NCBI GenBank assembly: GCA_013138615.1
Contig: WTCK01000291.1
Location: 1-8,486 of the forward strand
Reading direction: 5' to 3'
From: Candidatus Thorarchaeota archaeon
GTDB lineage: Archaea; Asgardarchaeota; Thorarchaeia; Thorarchaeales; Thorarchaeaceae
Length of the DNA stretch: 8,486 nucleotides
Shown: piece by piece, positions 6,810-8,486 of the stretch
How the letters are laid out: each line of letters opens with the position of its first letter
Numbering within the stretch: the stretch's first letter is position 1
Made by a program: the position numbers and the translations under genes
The notes under the pieces: generated by a model
Told to the model about the DNA's origin: nothing
The model's database searches: none
Seen by the model: the letters and a program-made list of their open reading frames with translations, nothing else

Positions 6810-7376
6810 TTGGTGTCAGTTAACGACCTCCACTCAGGATGGATGGTTCTGAACAGTTTACTTGGAGAGCTGCGGTCGAAGGGAGTCTTCATTCCAGACC
6901 TCGTCTATGCAGATCTAAGGAATAGCAAGATGGTCATCGAGTATCTAAGGTCATTTGGCAGTGAAATCAAGCAGCCTGAGCAATGCGATGCCGATCTTCA
7001 GCATGAGATTGAGATAAAGGTCCAAGGACTTCGAGAAACCCTGATGGTATGGGCTGAAGAGAGGGATGGTGTCCAATTTAGACAGGCCTGGGAAACAAGA
7101 TTCGATGATGCCATTCACGGACGGGGAGAGTTAGCTCCTGAGGACCCACCGATGCCAATCTCTGACTTACCCAGGGAAAAGGATGTTAGTTTTTTCCGAA
7201 TCCGGTTACCCGACGAGATTCCAGTGGAGATAATCTCAGAGCTTGCAGAGGACTGTCGTGTGTTGATATCACTTGATGGTGATAGACACTTGCAAGTGAG
7301 CGGTAAGAAAGAATGCGTCCGTGATGCGATGAAGAGGCTAGGGGAACTCTTCTACGGCCGAAGTGAGCTTGGCTAG
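6810..7376 (+). CDS. DUF2096-like archaeal protein of unknown function
   Basis: A 188-residue soluble protein without signal peptide, membrane helix or cysteine motif (only Cys59, 149 and 169). Its N-terminal part is helical, with WMVLNSLLGELRSKGVFIPD (11-30) followed by LRNSKMVIEYLRS (36-48), the pattern I associate with the archaeal family DUF2096 (uncharacterised, well known from methanogens). A variable acidic/proline linker (about 105-122) leads to a C-terminal alpha/beta region (127-182) ending in LQVSGKKECVRDAMKRLGEL, which looks KH- or ACT-like in pattern; no function follows from that. The start is TTG (6810) or GTG (6813), both with a ribosome site in the hdrA tail. The six-base gap indicates co-transcription with hdrA, suggesting a role in assembly, regulation or partner binding for that enzyme (inference). 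Family assignment is by pattern memory and should be treated as moderate. Confidence 0.75.
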   Translation: MVSVNDLHSGWMVLNSLLGELRSKGVFIPDLVYADLRNSKMVIEYLRSFGSEIKQPEQCDADLQHEIEIKVQGLRETLMVWAEERDGVQFRQAWETRFDDAIHGRGELAPEDPPMPISDLPREKDVSFFRIRLPDEIPVEIISELAEDCRVLISLDGDRHLQVSGKKECVRDAMKRLGELFYGRSELG

Positions 7377-7424
7377 GACGAGGCAGGGGGGCTAACTGCC
7401 GCCTATTGAATGTGCGAAGCGACA

Positions 7425-7434
7425 CTATTTTATG
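7425..7434 (+). promoter_or_regulatory. Putative TATA box of the aconitase gene
   Basis: CTATTTTATG lies about 70 bases before the ATG at 7502. A start of transcription near 7456 would give a leader of about 45 bases. It suggests that the aconitase can be expressed separately from hdrA and the DUF2096-like gene; the match is modest and no BRE is obvious. Confidence 0.4.
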
Positions 7435-7486
7435 GGTGTTCTTGCCCGATGCAAGCAAATCTGAGGACAAATGTGTCGTAAATCAG

Positions 7487-7493
7487 AAGGTGA
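7487..7493 (+). promoter_or_regulatory. Strong Shine-Dalgarno site of the aconitase gene
   Basis: AAGGTGA, complementary to the archaeal 16S tail, sits eight bases before the ATG at 7502 and fixes this start. Confidence 0.75.
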
Positions 7494-7501
7494 ATCTCAC
7501 A

Positions 7502-8486
7502 ATGGTGTCGGTTGCTAAAAGCATTCTTGCGAAACACGTTGCAGTGGGCGATTCCAAGCTCGTCCCAGGCAATGAGATTGGAATCAGGATAGACCGTACT
7601 TTGACCCAAGACGCGACAGGTACAATGGCTTACCTGCAATTCGAGGCGATGGGTCTCGACAAGGTGAAGACGGAGCTCTCCGTATCGGTTGTCGACCACA
7701 ATATGCTTCAATCTGATTTCAAGAACGCTGATGATCACTTGTACTTGCAGTCAGTTGCAGCTAAGTACGGTATACTATTCTCACGGCCGGGAAACGGCAT
7801 TTGCCATCAAGTATTCCTTGAAAGGTTCTCCAAACCAGGAGCAACTCTCATTGGATCTGACTCCCATACTCCGACTTCAGGTGGAGTGGGAATGATTTCC
7901 ATTGGTGCAGGTGGACTTGACGTAGCCGTTGCGATGGGGGGCGGATTGTTCTACATAACAGTTCCCAAGATTATGGGAGTAAAACTAACCGGCAAACTCC
8001 GTGACTTCGTGTCAGCAAAGGACGTCATACTTGAGGTACTAAGAAAAATCGGTGTGAAAGGAGGAAGGGGCTATATCTTGGAGTATTTTGGCCCTGGACT
8101 GAAGTCGTTATCTCTTACTGAGCGAGCTTCCATTACCAATATGGGCACTGAAACCGGTGCAACAACCTCAATTTTCCCCTCAGATGAGATCACGAAGGAG
8201 TTCTTTAAACTTCAACAACGAGAAGACGATTGGATCAGCATTCCAGCCGGACAGGAAGAAGACTTCGATGAGGTGATTGAGATTAACCTCAATAAGCTGG
8301 AGCCAATGATAGCCAAGCGCCATTGCCCAGGGAATGTAGTACCGCTTTCAGAGGTTGAAGGCTTACTAGTGGACCAAGTGGCTATTGGTTCGTGTACCAA
8401 CTCGTCAATCCAAGACATGGCAATGGTTGCAGCCCTTCTCAAGGGCAAGACGGTCCATTCCAGAACAACCCTAGGAATATCGCCGG
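7502..8486 (+). CDS. acn: Aconitate hydratase, single-chain Aquifex/bacterial-type (partial, C-terminus off right edge)
   Basis: The 328 visible codons are roughly the first half of a monomeric iron-sulfur aconitase (family length about 640-660), which interconverts citrate and isocitrate through cis-aconitate. Seen: LTQDATGTMAYLQFEAMG (34-51), VDHN (64-67), the GNGICHQ segment (97-103), GSDSHTPTSGGVGM (118-131), GGLDVAVAMGGG (137-148), TNMGTETGATTSIFPSDE (212-229) and IGSCTNSS (295-302) with the first cluster-ligand cysteine, Cys298. The CGPC-type motif with the other two ligands would lie beyond the edge. The fused catalytic layout and conserved spacing favour aconitase over 3-isopropylmalate or homoaconitate dehydratase large subunits, which are shorter (about 420 residues) and diverge in the GxGICHQ and TETGAT regions, but the missing swivel domain leaves some doubt. 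It has its own strong ribosome site and follows the previous gene by 125 bases in the same direction. Confidence 0.88.
   Translation, partial: MVSVAKSILAKHVAVGDSKLVPGNEIGIRIDRTLTQDATGTMAYLQFEAMGLDKVKTELSVSVVDHNMLQSDFKNADDHLYLQSVAAKYGILFSRPGNGICHQVFLERFSKPGATLIGSDSHTPTSGGVGMISIGAGGLDVAVAMGGGLFYITVPKIMGVKLTGKLRDFVSAKDVILEVLRKIGVKGGRGYILEYFGPGLKSLSLTERASITNMGTETGATTSIFPSDEITKEFFKLQQREDDWISIPAGQEEDFDEVIEINLNKLEPMIAKRHCPGNVVPLSEVEGLLVDQVAIGSCTNSSIQDMAMVAALLKGKTVHSRTTLGISP

Larger units (their letters stand above)
7377..7501 (+). other. Intergenic region with small hairpins upstream of aconitase
   Basis: Two short inverted repeats are visible: GGCAG (7382-7386) with CTGCC (7396-7400), just after the stop of the preceding gene, and CTTGC (7441-7445) with GCAAG (7451-7455), near the expected transcription start of the next. 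The first lacks a following T-tract, so a bacterial-style terminator is not supported. The region also holds a TATA-like box and the aconitase ribosome site. Confidence 0.4.

Noticed and set aside
7382..7400. Hairpin after the DUF2096-like gene as an intrinsic terminator
   Set aside because: The stem is only five pairs with a nine-base loop and is followed by GCCTATTGAA rather than a T-tract.
1..8486. CRISPR arrays, tRNA or rRNA genes, insertion sequences
   Set aside because: No regularly spaced repeats, cloverleaf-like segments, rRNA-like stretches, transposase motifs or terminal inverted repeats were seen on either strand.

Overview
The window reads as a piece of an archaeal chromosome, probably from an uncultivated anaerobe. 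The evidence is a methanogen-type heterodisulfide reductase subunit A (here without any methanogenesis gene), a small protein resembling the archaeal DUF2096 family, a cytidylyltransferase/CDP-alcohol phosphotransferase fusion of the archaeal inositol-phosphate type, TATA-like boxes 40-60 bases upstream of several starts, and Shine-Dalgarno sites complementary to the archaeal 16S 3' end. I cannot name the lineage from sequence alone; Asgard, Bathyarchaeia or Thermoplasmatota-like groups would all fit.

Layout. Bases 1-1763 (minus strand) hold two abutting genes: the sulfhydrogenase-type beta subunit (two 4Fe-4S clusters) and the gamma subunit (FAD/NAD(P)-binding), which is cut by the left edge. 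Bases 1764-2233 form a divergent intergenic region with no convincing gene but several short perfect hairpins. Bases 2234-3592 (plus) encode a soluble nucleotidyltransferase fused to a six-helix CDP-alcohol phosphotransferase with an unusual active-site motif. Bases 3702-6803 (plus) encode a 1033-residue HdrA made of two fused HdrA-like halves. A DUF2096-like gene follows six bases later (6810-7376). After a 125-base gap with its own promoter-like elements, a single-chain aconitase begins at 7502 and runs off the right edge.

How the genes may work together. The beta/gamma pair should pass electrons between NAD(P)H and iron-sulfur clusters; its usual partners are the delta and alpha subunits of a group 3b [NiFe]-hydrogenase, or an Hdr complex as in bacterial Flox-Hdr. 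The large HdrA carries two flavin sites and at least six predicted iron-sulfur or Cys-rich sites, as expected of an electron-bifurcating hub, but no HdrB, HdrC or MvhD lies in the window. The aconitase would supply the citrate/isocitrate step of central carbon metabolism. The lipid- or solute-synthesis gene between the redox genes appears functionally separate. The most interesting points are the complementary domain loss in the two HdrA halves, the tight coupling of a DUF2096-like gene to hdrA, and the shifted catalytic motif in the CDP-alcohol phosphotransferase.
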